20,746 nucleotides of DNA from NCBI GenBank assembly GCA_023231105.1, contig JALNWB010000057.1:1-20746 (forward strand), in the 5' to 3' direction. This document shows, piece after piece, positions 7,992-15,849 of this stretch (position 1 is the stretch's first letter; each line of letters opens with the position of its first letter). Under the pieces are notes generated by a model, which was not told the origin of the DNA, ran no database searches, and saw nothing but the letters and a program-made list of their open reading frames with translations. A program made the position numbers and the translations under genes. Source of the DNA: Ignavibacteriaceae bacterium (GTDB lineage Bacteria; Bacteroidota; Ignavibacteria; Ignavibacteriales; Ignavibacteriaceae).

Positions 7992-9491
7992 ATGCCGCAA
8001 GCAATAGATTTCGGGAAATTATTTTCGCTTTTTACTTACGATAAGTATGACCCGCTTTTATTTGGATCAAGTTTATTCTTTTTCTTTTTTCTCTTTGTTT
8101 TACTTGTGCAAAGACTTTTTAGCAATCAAAAAGCCTTACGCATTTATTCACTCCTTTTCTTCTCACTTTTCTTTTACTACAAAGCCGCGGGGATTTATCT
8201 CCTTTTATTAGTCTTCTCTTCAGCGTTTAATTTTTATTTTGGAAAACTAATTTACGAGAGCAAGACTGCCTTACTTAAAAAAATATTTTTTGCAACCGCA
8301 TTAGTTGTAAATCTTGGATTACTTGGATATTTCAAATACACAAATTTCTTTTTGCAAATTTTAACTGATCTGAAACTGGGAACGATTGAACCTTTAAAAA
8401 TATTTCTTCCAATAGGAATTTCATTTTTCACATTTAAGGCATTAAGCTACGTCATCGAAATTTATTTGGAAATGTTTGAGCCGGTAAAAAGTTTCAGGGA
8501 TTTTTCGCTTTTCATTTTCTTTTTCCCGAATGTTTTAATGGGACCAATAGACCGGGCTTCAGCTTTTTTACCTCAAATAGAAGAAGACAATCCAATTACA
8601 AAAGAAGATGTTGGACGTGCGCTTTTTTTGATCTCGTGCGGTTTAATCAAAAAATATGCAATTGCCGATTACATTGCACTCAATTTTGATGAAAGAGTTT
8701 TTGGTTTTCCACTCCGGTTTACCGGTGTTGAAAATCTCTTGGCTATTTATGGGAGAGCTCTTCAGGGTTATTGCGATTTTTCCGGCTACACGGATATGGC
8801 ATTAGGAGTGGGATTACTTTTAGGTTTTAAATTGATGGATAATTTTAATAGACCATTTAAAGCAAGAAGCGTTGGCGATTATTGGAGGCGATGGCATTTA
8901 TCATTATCTACATGGTTGCTGGATTATTTATTTAAACCGCTTCAAATATCTTTTCGATCAATGCGAAAATGGGGAACTGCACTTGCTATTTTCTTTACCT
9001 TTTTTGCTGTAGGTTTATGGCATGGACCAAATTGGACTTTCATTTCTTTCGGCATATTGCATAGTATCTATTTGATCTTTGGAATGTTTACACAATCGAT
9101 CAGGAAAAAATTTACAGACAGCATAAAAATTACAGGAACTAAATTCCACAAATTTTTACAAGTGGTTTTTACATTTCATCTTTTAGCCTTTACTGCTATC
9201 TTGTTTGGATCACCTTCATTACAATACTCACTTGATATGATACATCAAATATTTACTTTCTTCCATCCGGAGGTTTTTCCGCAATTTGTTCAGGCTTATA
9301 CAACAGTCTTTGTTCTAATTGTGTTTGGATATTTAGTCCATTTTTTACCGAAATCAGTTGAAGAAAAAGCGCAAAATTTAGTAATTAAAATGCCGGTGTT
9401 TTTTCAAGCGGTTTTGTTCGCAGCAGTAATTTGGGTTGTTGTTCAATTTAAATCAGCGGCAATGATGCCGTTTATTTATTTTCAGTTTTAG
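7992..9491 (+). CDS. MBOAT membrane O-acyltransferase, DltB/AlgI-like
   Basis: A 499-residue polytopic membrane protein with many hydrophobic segments, the usual size for AlgI/DltB. Family hallmarks are present: FFPNVLMGPIDRASAFLPQI (about 177-196), SGYTDMALGVGLLLG (264-278), NFNRPFKARSVGDYWRRWHLSLSTW with His302 (284-308), and AVGLWHGPNWTF with the invariant catalytic His344 (339-350). MBOAT proteins of this clade form a channel that moves an acyl group from a cytoplasmic donor to an extracytoplasmic acceptor. The preceding carrier protein gene, 77 bp upstream, and the nearby adenylation enzymes favour a DltB-like use of an ACP thioester over the acetyl donor used by AlgI. The chain ends in FIYFQF; the free C-terminus is hydrophobic. 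It converges on the GNAT gene, stop to stop 13 bp apart, with no clear terminator between. Confidence 0.9.
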   Translation: MPQAIDFGKLFSLFTYDKYDPLLFGSSLFFFFFLFVLLVQRLFSNQKALRIYSLLFFSLFFYYKAAGIYLLLLVFSSAFNFYFGKLIYESKTALLKKIFFATALVVNLGLLGYFKYTNFFLQILTDLKLGTIEPLKIFLPIGISFFTFKALSYVIEIYLEMFEPVKSFRDFSLFIFFFPNVLMGPIDRASAFLPQIEEDNPITKEDVGRALFLISCGLIKKYAIADYIALNFDERVFGFPLRFTGVENLLAIYGRALQGYCDFSGYTDMALGVGLLLGFKLMDNFNRPFKARSVGDYWRRWHLSLSTWLLDYLFKPLQISFRSMRKWGTALAIFFTFFAVGLWHGPNWTFISFGILHSIYLIFGMFTQSIRKKFTDSIKITGTKFHKFLQVVFTFHLLAFTAILFGSPSLQYSLDMIHQIFTFFHPEVFPQFVQAYTTVFVLIVFGYLVHFLPKSVEEKAQNLVIKMPVFFQAVLFAAVIWVVVQFKSAAMMPFIYFQF

Positions 9492-9504
9492 AATAGATCT
9501 GAAA

Positions 9505-10167
9505 TTAGAGGAGAGTTTTTTCCATCAAGTATTTCCCTCTGGCGGGAAGATATTCTAAGACTTTTACGTCTTCAGTTGATTTTTCATAAGCTAGTTCAAA
9601 TCCTAATTTGTTGTATGCTTTAAAAGCAGATTCATTGGTAATGGTTGGTCTTAATTGAACTTTTTTAATCTGCGGGAAAAGTCCTTTTTGAATTCTTATA
9701 TGTTCATTAATGAGTTTCCCGACTAATCCTTTCCCTCTAAATTTTTCTATTACATATGCATAAACTATTTGCAGAGTGTCTTTCTCCCGTTCGATATTAA
9801 GATGTTGCAGAGTTGGAAAATAGTGTTTGGCATTGAGTATCTTCTTTTGGGGAATAAATCCAAACAAAATGTCAGCTTTTAAAACAGCGCTTGAAAAACC
9901 ATTCGCCCCTTCTACCCAAGCTCCGCAAGCTCCAGCATATTCTCCTCCAATTACAGCCACGAGATAATCCGAGTAACATAATTCTTGTCCAGTAACATTT
10001 TCCGATAAAATCTTTTCAAGTAATGAGATTAATTCTTCTTCTGTTAATGAAAAAATGCCGCAGTAACTAATTATATTAGTGAAACTTTTTTCAGCTTCGA
10101 TAATGGTCTTTATAATAAAATCAATATCTTGAAATGTAGCCTTACGAATAACTAAATCAGGTATCAT
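9505..10167 (-). CDS. GNAT family acetyltransferase (second of tandem pair)
   Basis: A 220-residue soluble protein. The acetyl-CoA binding motif A is clear: YVIEKFRGKGLVGKLINEH (138-156), with the R-G-K-G-L-V-G pyrophosphate loop at 144-150. Motif B follows as ESAFKAYNKLGFE (179-191), the helix normally seen at the GNAT C-terminal end. The N-terminal ~120 residues (RKATFQDIDFIIKTIIEAE...) are the usual GNAT N-terminal part with an extra helical stretch. Substrate cannot be read from sequence. It is last in the apparent minus-strand series adenylation enzyme, adenylation enzyme, GNAT, GNAT, and only 37 bp separate the two GNATs. From that context I infer it may acetylate an amino group on the activated or carrier-bound amino acid; a protein or glycan amine is equally possible. 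Confidence 0.85.
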   Translation of the reverse strand: MIPDLVIRKATFQDIDFIIKTIIEAEKSFTNIISYCGIFSLTEEELISLLEKILSENVTGQELCYSDYLVAVIGGEYAGACGAWVEGANGFSSAVLKADILFGFIPQKKILNAKHYFPTLQHLNIEREKDTLQIVYAYVIEKFRGKGLVGKLINEHIRIQKGLFPQIKKVQLRPTITNESAFKAYNKLGFELAYEKSTEDVKVLEYLPARGKYLMEKTLL

Positions 10168-10204
10168 AAATTTTCTCTATTACTGTAAAATTAAATGACA
10201 AAAA

Positions 10205-10867
10205 TCATTTTAAATTCTTCTCCATTAGAATCAAACAATTTGATGGAAGAATCGTCAATACTATATCATTGTCAACTTTAAATTTCTTTAAAACTTTATA
10301 ACCTAATTTTTTATAAACGTTTACTGCACTGTCATTATCGTTTGTCACAATTAATTGTGATCTTTCTAAATTTGGGTGTTGGAGCATCTTTCGCCTGAAA
10401 TGTTCGTTAATAATCTTACTGCTTATTCCCAAACCTCTAAAATTCTTATTTACATAAACCGATTCTATTTGCAATACAAACTTCTCCCTATCGATATGCA
10501 ATCCTTTGATAATAGGAGCTATTTTTTTTGAGTATTCAATTTTTTCTTCAGTTAAATATTGAGAAAACAAACTGTACTTAATCAAATAACTTGGGGTGTT
10601 ATCAATTGCTTCTATCCATGAACAACACGCTCCTGCATTTATTCCATTAACTTTTGCTACCAAAAAGCATGACAAGCAGAATTCATGCCCCTCAATATCT
10701 TCCACTAGAATATTTCTTAAAATATCTTTAAACTCACCTAAAGATAAATTAAAAATATTGCAATAACTTATTTGTTCAGTATTGCATCTATCTGCTTCTA
10801 TGATTGCTTCAATTACAAAATCAATATCATTTTCGGTTGCTTTTTCTATTGTTATTAAATTATTCAT
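10205..10867 (-). CDS. GNAT family acetyltransferase (first of tandem pair)
   Basis: Paralogue of the next gene downstream, identical in length (220 residues) and alignable end to end: EKATENDIDFVIEAIIEAD against RKATFQDIDFIIKTIIEAE, and ISYCNIF against ISYCGIF. Motif A is VNKNFRGLGISSKIINEH with the R-G-L-G-I loop; motif B is DSAVNVYKKLGYK. The shared N-terminal block with conserved ISYC suggests a distinct GNAT subfamily and not two independent recruitments. AGGAAAA about 10 nt upstream supports the ATG. The 206 bp upstream, between it and the adenylation gene, carry no convincing gene or terminator, so read-through from the adenylation genes is possible. Probably cytoplasmic. The substrate is unknown; the pairing with two adenylation enzymes is the most informative clue. 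Confidence 0.83.
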   Translation of the reverse strand: MNNLITIEKATENDIDFVIEAIIEADRCNTEQISYCNIFNLSLGEFKDILRNILVEDIEGHEFCLSCFLVAKVNGINAGACCSWIEAIDNTPSYLIKYSLFSQYLTEEKIEYSKKIAPIIKGLHIDREKFVLQIESVYVNKNFRGLGISSKIINEHFRRKMLQHPNLERSQLIVTNDNDSAVNVYKKLGYKVLKKFKVDNDIVLTILPSNCLILMEKNLK

Positions 10868-11073
10868 AATAAAGTTATTTTCCTATTTCTGATGTTACAT
10901 TTAATGTGTAGTAATCTTAAGTTATTTTATTATTTGCGAACTTTAATAAGCATATAATTCAATAATTACTCTTTCATTTACTTCGTTATATCTAATTCCT
11001 AAAAGATAAACATTCTACTAGTTATTGTTTGTGCCATAAGAATTTTAATTTGTTATTACTGCAAGAGACATTA

Positions 11074-12585
11074 TTATAAATTCAATAGTTCATTTAACTT
11101 TTTACGGTCAATCTTTCCATTACTATTTAATGGGAAAAGTGGCACTGAACTCATTGAAGATGGAATCATGTAAACGGGAATTTTTGTCGCTAAATAGTTC
11201 TCAAGTTCTTTCAAATCTCCGGAATAATTTTCTAAAAACAGATGGAGTTGTGTTGTCCCGAAAATGTTCTGGGTGGGGATTGCAACAACATTTGTTAAAT
11301 TTGTTAAATTACGTACGTGGTATTCAATTTCTCCAAGCTCAACTCTATACCCTTGTATCTTTACCTGGTAGTCAATTCTTCCACAGAACAGAAAATCACC
11401 TTCTTCATCCATTATTCCTAAGTCGCCTGTGCGATAAAAAACCTCATCTTTATCGTTATTCGAAAGCTTAAAAAATGACTCTTCATTCTTTTCATCATCT
11501 CTCCAATAGCCCGGAGTAACTTGAGGTCCACTTAGACAAAGTTCACCTCTTTCATTTTTGGGGAGAGGACTATTATTCTCATCAATAATAATGGCTTTCA
11601 TATTATCCATCGCTTTACCTATGGAAACTACTCCGTTGAAAGATTTTGCTTTGCCTTTTCCCGGATCGAAATTATAAACCAAACAGAAGACAGTAGCTTC
11701 AGTTGGTCCATATGCATTTATAATTTTTCCGTTAGGAGTACATTTTAACCATTCTAAAGCAATATCATTATATAGAGCCTCACCGCAGAATAACGTGTAT
11801 TTCAGTTTTGGTAAAATAATTTCAGGGAAATAGGGACGGAGATATGAGATAGTTACAGGGACTATACATGCAAACGTAATTTGATGTTCTTCCAAAGTTG
11901 TGTATACGTTGGCATATTTTATCCCTCCAGACCGAATAGGATAAATACATGCACCGACAACCAGTGGAGCAATATAACAGACTACAGAAAAATCAAAAGT
12001 TAAATCAAACATCTGACAGAACCGGTCGTTTTCATCAATTTTGTAACCTAGTGCAAAAAAAGCGTCTATAAAAGCTGAAATATTTTTGTGGAGGATGGGG
12101 ACACCTTTAGGAACTCCCGTGCTTCCAGAAGTAAATAAAATATAAGCAATGTCGTCCTCTTTAACATTATGAAGGGAATAATCAATCTCAGTTTCTGGTA
12201 ACTCGGAAGTCAAAATTACCGTTAAATTATTTGCTTCAACTATTTCTTTTACATGTTCATCTAACTTGCTAGTTAAAATAGTAGTTATTTCAGTCTGCCG
12301 AATTATAGAGTTGTTTTTCTCTAAAGGATTATCCGGATTTATAGGAACATATCCAACACCGGCAAATAGCGCTCCATAGATGGAAGCGTAGGTATAAAAA
12401 TCATGCGATTCGAAAGCAATTACTCCGACAAGTTTTTGGCTTTTGTATGATTCCTTTTCTAACTGCTTTCTAATTTTAGAAACAGTTGATGCTAATTGCT
12501 CATACGTATAATAATTATTATCAATACAAAAAGCGTTTCGTTTCGAATATTTTTGAAATGATTGGCTGATTTTTCTAAGCAGCAA
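11074..12585 (-). CDS. Stand-alone amino-acid adenylation enzyme, DltA-like (copy 1)
   Basis: A 503-residue ANL-superfamily enzyme, the length of DltA, with no fused carrier domain. Core motifs: A3 FTSGSTGVPKG (151-161), A5 AYGPTEAT (291-298), A7 YRTGDLG (384-390), A8 GRIDYQVKIQGYRVE (402-416), and A10 NGKIDR with catalytic Lys491. Asp198 in FDFS is the residue that in amino-acid-activating domains binds the alpha-amino group. LFCGEAL (265-271) carries Cys267 at the position of the DltA cysteine linked to D-alanine recognition. Manual pocket reading: D198 F199 V202 C240 L265 C267 A291 V299 F300 K491. It should form aminoacyl-AMP and load a carrier protein such as the one at 7681. The start is TTG; there is no in-frame ATG nearby, AAGGGA lies just upstream, and the paralogue's N-terminus aligns here. 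Confidence 0.86.
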   Translation of the reverse strand: MLLRKISQSFQKYSKRNAFCIDNNYYTYEQLASTVSKIRKQLEKESYKSQKLVGVIAFESHDFYTYASIYGALFAGVGYVPINPDNPLEKNNSIIRQTEITTILTSKLDEHVKEIVEANNLTVILTSELPETEIDYSLHNVKEDDIAYILFTSGSTGVPKGVPILHKNISAFIDAFFALGYKIDENDRFCQMFDLTFDFSVVCYIAPLVVGACIYPIRSGGIKYANVYTTLEEHQITFACIVPVTISYLRPYFPEIILPKLKYTLFCGEALYNDIALEWLKCTPNGKIINAYGPTEATVFCLVYNFDPGKGKAKSFNGVVSIGKAMDNMKAIIIDENNSPLPKNERGELCLSGPQVTPGYWRDDEKNEESFFKLSNNDKDEVFYRTGDLGIMDEEGDFLFCGRIDYQVKIQGYRVELGEIEYHVRNLTNLTNVVAIPTQNIFGTTQLHLFLENYSGDLKELENYLATKIPVYMIPSSMSSVPLFPLNSNGKIDRKKLNELLNL

Positions 12586-12593
12586 TGGATCCC

Positions 12594-12818
12594 TTAAGTA
12601 ATTTTTTTATAAGATTCTAAATGAGTTTTAAATCGAACAAATTCTTGTCCGTCTTTTCCTTTTAATAGCCTTGTAATATATCGTAAACACCAAAATAAAT
12701 TGAAACGATAATACAACCAAAGTAATCATTTTAGATTCACCTTGGCATAGTTCAAAAATTGTCTCGATTACAACAGCAACATCTGATTTCTAATTATACC
12801 GAAAAAGAATTCGGTCAT
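12594..12818 (-). pseudogene. Possible gene relic or tiny membrane-protein frame between the adenylation genes
   Basis: Two competing readings. (a) In the frame ending at 12594, an open run from about 12716 reads like real protein: it begins with YYRFNLFWCLRYITRLL, continues KGKDGQEFVRFKTHLESYKK, and stops 9 bp before the adenylation start. The same frame runs back to an ATG at 12818 but is broken by TAA and TGA, as in a decayed gene; the tail resembles the basic C-terminal ends of some family-2 glycosyltransferases (weak impression). (b) A 33-codon ATG frame at 12729-12628 begins MITLVVLSFQFILVFTIYY, then KAIKRKRR: one membrane segment with a basic tail, preceded by AAGGTGA at 8 nt spacing. 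The position just upstream of a DltA-like gene recalls DltX, but the DltX C-terminal motif is absent. Confidence 0.3.
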
Positions 12819-12830
12819 TAAATTCCAAGA

Positions 12831-14348
12831 TCAGTTACTTTCCAATACTTTTAATAAAATTTGTGCTAATGCTTTTCTATCCACTTTTCCGTTAATATTT
12901 AATGGAAATAACTGTACGGTTGAAATAGATGACGGAACCATATACTGCGGCAATTTTAACTTAAGATAATTTTCAAAGTCATCAGTATTCCCATTAAAGT
13001 TTTCAACAAAAAGATGAATTTGTTGGTTCCCAATTTTGTTTTTGAATGCGATTGCAGCAACTTGATTATGTTTTGCAAACTCACGGGAATGATGTTCTAT
13101 TTCACTTAATTCAACTCTAAAGCCTTGGATTTTTACTTGATTATCAATTCGTCCGCTAAATATAAAATCATTTTCATCATCCTGAAAAGCAAGATCGCCG
13201 GTTCGATAAAAAATTTTTTCTATTCCGTTAATTGGTAACGTAAAAAAAGCTTCTTTATTTTTTTGTGGATTTTTCCAATAACCATTAGTTAATTGATTTC
13301 CTGTTAAACACAATTCTCCTTTTTCACCTATAGGAAGCAATTTGTTGTTTTCGTCAACAACAATAGCATCCATATTTAACATGGGCTTCCCGATGCAAAC
13401 AATTCCGTTTACGCTTTTAATTTTTTGATGCTCTCTGCTTAAATCATACGTTAAACAAAAAATAGTAGCTTCGGTAGGTCCATAAACATTTTGAACTAAA
13501 GCATTAGGAACACATTTTTGCCATTCTTTTGCAATATCTTCGTAAAGGGCTTCGCCACAGAATAAAGAATACTTAACTTTTTCAAAATGAATTTCCCCAA
13601 AATATGGTCTTATGTATGCAAGAATTGATGGAACCATTAAGGCGAATGTAATTTGCTCTTCCTCCATAATATTATAAATATGTGTGTATTTAATCCCTTC
13701 AAAGGGAACAGGATAAACACAAGCGCCGATGCAAAGCGGAGCTATATAACACATTAATGAAAGGTCGAAAGTTAAATCGAACATCTGAAGAAATTTGTCT
13801 GTTTCATCAACTTGATAACCTAAGGCAAAGAATGCTTCAATAAATGAAAAAAGATTTTTTCTTGTTAAAGGAACTCCTTTTGGTACTCCGGTACTTCCAG
13901 ATGTAAATAAAATGTATGCGATTGTAGAATCAGCAATATTATTTATACTAAGGTCAATCTTAGTATTCGGTAATTCTTTTGCATAAATTATATTAACTCC
14001 GGATGCAGTTGAGAGTGTGGTTATTTTGTTGTTTGATTGAGCAGAGAGAATTGTTTTTATTTCTGTTTGCTGCAAAATATCTAAATTTCTGTCTAAAGGA
14101 TTTTCCTGGTTAATCGGGACAAAAGCTTTTCCCGCAAAAAGACATGCAAAAATTGAGCAATATGTTTCAATATCATTCGATTCAATTATTCCGATTAACT
14201 GTTCTGAAACGGAATGTTCATTTTCAAGAACTGAACGGATTTTGGAAGTAATTTCAGCAAATTGTTGATAGGTGTAACCGATACCGTTAATAAAAAAAGC
14301 GTTTCTGTCCTTAAATTTTTCGTATGACGATTGTATCTTTTCAAACAT
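12831..14348 (-). CDS. Stand-alone amino-acid adenylation enzyme, DltA-like (copy 2)
   Basis: A 505-residue paralogue of the enzyme at 11074-12585, alignable from the first residues (FEKIQSSYEKFKDRNAF) to the end. Motifs: A3 FTSGSTGVPKG (148-158), A5 VYGPTEAT (288-295), A7 YRTGDLA (381-387), A8 GRIDNQVKIQGFRVE (399-413), catalytic Lys488 in NGKVDRKAL. Asp195 in FDLS marks it as amino-acid activating. Manual pocket reading: D195 L196 M199 L237 L262 C264 V288 I296 F297 K488. It keeps LFCGEAL with Cys264, and the D-L-M...L-C pattern is closer to DltA than that of copy 1. It is probably the first gene of the minus-strand unit. GAGAAG a few bases upstream of the ATG serves as ribosome binding site. 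Likely product aminoacyl-AMP, then an aminoacyl carrier protein; D-alanine is the best guess, unproven. Confidence 0.87.
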   Translation of the reverse strand: MFEKIQSSYEKFKDRNAFFINGIGYTYQQFAEITSKIRSVLENEHSVSEQLIGIIESNDIETYCSIFACLFAGKAFVPINQENPLDRNLDILQQTEIKTILSAQSNNKITTLSTASGVNIIYAKELPNTKIDLSINNIADSTIAYILFTSGSTGVPKGVPLTRKNLFSFIEAFFALGYQVDETDKFLQMFDLTFDLSLMCYIAPLCIGACVYPVPFEGIKYTHIYNIMEEEQITFALMVPSILAYIRPYFGEIHFEKVKYSLFCGEALYEDIAKEWQKCVPNALVQNVYGPTEATIFCLTYDLSREHQKIKSVNGIVCIGKPMLNMDAIVVDENNKLLPIGEKGELCLTGNQLTNGYWKNPQKNKEAFFTLPINGIEKIFYRTGDLAFQDDENDFIFSGRIDNQVKIQGFRVELSEIEHHSREFAKHNQVAAIAFKNKIGNQQIHLFVENFNGNTDDFENYLKLKLPQYMVPSSISTVQLFPLNINGKVDRKALAQILLKVLESN

Positions 14349-14659
14349 GACTTCTCAAATAAAAATAGATTGTTGTAATAAATATAACATCAAATAATAA
14401 AATTTGAAAGAACGAATGTTTTATTGAAATATTGGGAAATCAATTATAATCTTAACGCTCAATCAACAATAAAACTTTAGAAATTGAGAAGATTGAACTT
14501 AGCGGGAAGCATCCATTTAACCGGCAGAGGAGAGAATAAAAACAAAAAAAGATAAATTCTATAAATATTTCTATACAATTTTGATGAGACATTTTTCCCC
14601 CAGTGATAAAATCTCCCAAATTATTTTTATCTTTCGATAAGATTATTAACGGATTATAA
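14349..14659. other. 311-bp divergent intergenic region
   Basis: Separates the minus-strand adenylation operon from the plus-strand murein-peptide operon, so it should hold promoters for both. Weak candidates only: on the minus strand TTTCAA-17 bp-TATATT ending near 14375; on the plus strand TTGATG (14581-14586)-18 bp-GATAAA. A 27-codon stop-free run on the plus strand (14456-14539) has no start codon. No strong hairpin or repeat was seen. Confidence 0.4.
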
Positions 14660-15841
14660 ATGAAACGAATTCTTGAACGCTTTTTATTAATTTTAATATT
14701 TTCGTTCGCAACAAACGCCCAATCAATTATGAAAAATATTGAAAATCAAATTCTTGAAGTTAAAAATACGTTTGCACCGGATAAACGGATGGCTATTTTC
14801 GATATTCATATTTCAGAAGATGCCGGAGGTCTTGTTTTAACCGGAGAGACGAATTTACCGGAAGCGAAAAGTTTTCTTTTAAAAAGAGTTTCAAATTCAC
14901 AAATAAAAGATGAAGTAAAAATCTTACCTGAAGATATTCTTGGAGAAAGAATATTCGGGATTGTCAATATTTCAGTCGCAAATATCCGCACAAAACCGGA
15001 ACATTCTGCTGAAATGGCAACTCAAGCTCTTCTCGGTACGCTTGTTAAGATTTATAAAAAAACAGATGATGATTGGTATTTAGTGCAAACACCTGATAAC
15101 TATATAAGTTGGGTTGACGGAGATGGAATTCAGAGAGTGACTAAAGAAGAAGCTGATAACTGGATAAAATCAAACAAAATTATTTTTACAAAAAACTTTG
15201 GTTCAGCTTTTGAAAATTCTGAAGAAAATAACAGTCTGGTTTCCGATATTGTTTTCAGAAATTTATTAAAACTTATTTCATCTGAAAATAATTATTATCA
15301 AGTTGAATTTCCGGATGGAAGAAAAGCTTTTATTAAAAATAGTGAAGCGGAATTATTTTCCGATTGGCTGCAAAACCGTAATTGTACAAAAGAAAATGTT
15401 ATCAATACCGCAAAAAACTTTATGGGAATTCCTTATTTGTGGGGAGGAACATCAGTTAAAGGGCTTGATTGCAGCGGATTCACGAAAACAGTTTTTTTTG
15501 CAAACGGAATTATTTTACCGCGCGATGCCTCTCAACAAGTCTTTGTTGGTGAAACGATAAATACAGAAAAAGATTTTTCGAATCTACAGCCGGGAGATTT
15601 ATTGTTTTTCGGATTATCCGCCAACCAAAATAGGAAAGAACGGATTACTCATGTTGCCATTTATTTAGGAGATGGAGATTTTATCCATGCGTCCGGGAGG
15701 GTCCGGATAAATAGTTTAGAGAGATTAAAAAGTAATTTCAGTAAACATCGATTGAACACTTTTATCCGTGCAAAAAGAATGGTTACTTCGCTTAATCAGA
15801 ATGGGATTCAGTCAATAGAATCAAATCCATTTTATAAATAG
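14660..15841 (+). CDS. Exported SH3b-NlpC/P60 peptidase, gamma-D-Glu-diamino acid endopeptidase type (YkfC-like)
   Basis: A 393-residue protein with an N-terminal signal peptide (KRILERFLLILIFSFATNA, cleavage near 20). A short N-terminal domain (about 25-95) is followed by two SH3b-like domains (about 98-160 and 172-230) with NIRTKP and VKIYKKTDDDWYLVQTP strands. The C-terminal NlpC/P60 catalytic domain (about 243-372) has Cys271 in GLDCSGF, His331 in ITHVAIYLG and the polar third residue His343 in FIHASG. The multi-SH3b plus NlpC/P60 architecture is that of the cysteine peptidases that cut the gamma-D-Glu-diaminopimelate bond in muropeptides with a free N-terminal L-Ala (YkfC, AvPCP). The gene ends 8 bp before an L-Ala-D/L-Glu epimerase-like gene, which fits muropeptide catabolism: its expected product L-Ala-D-Glu is that enzyme's substrate. 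A weak Shine-Dalgarno is the only uncertainty at the start. Confidence 0.9.
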   Translation: MKRILERFLLILIFSFATNAQSIMKNIENQILEVKNTFAPDKRMAIFDIHISEDAGGLVLTGETNLPEAKSFLLKRVSNSQIKDEVKILPEDILGERIFGIVNISVANIRTKPEHSAEMATQALLGTLVKIYKKTDDDWYLVQTPDNYISWVDGDGIQRVTKEEADNWIKSNKIIFTKNFGSAFENSEENNSLVSDIVFRNLLKLISSENNYYQVEFPDGRKAFIKNSEAELFSDWLQNRNCTKENVINTAKNFMGIPYLWGGTSVKGLDCSGFTKTVFFANGIILPRDASQQVFVGETINTEKDFSNLQPGDLLFFGLSANQNRKERITHVAIYLGDGDFIHASGRVRINSLERLKSNFSKHRLNTFIRAKRMVTSLNQNGIQSIESNPFYK

Positions 15842-15849
15842 GAAAGATC

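Noticed and set aside
6259..9491. Alginate- or cellulose-type O-acetylation operon (AlgI/J/X, Wss)
   Set aside because: Those systems do not include a dedicated carrier protein. The ACP gene in the middle of the operon argues for thioester-fed acylation.
10943..11014. 24-codon minus-strand stop-free run between the first GNAT and the adenylation gene (contains GIRYNEVNERVIIELYAY)
   Set aside because: Has no start codon and is too short to separate from chance in AT-rich DNA. At most a relic.
9505..14348. Non-ribosomal peptide synthetase cluster
   Set aside because: No condensation, thiolation or thioesterase domain is fused to the adenylation enzymes. Enzyme size and the separate carrier protein beside an MBOAT fit a Dlt-like system better.
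14456..14539. 28-codon plus-strand stop-free run in the divergent intergenic region
   Set aside because: No start codon and no homologous feature recognised.
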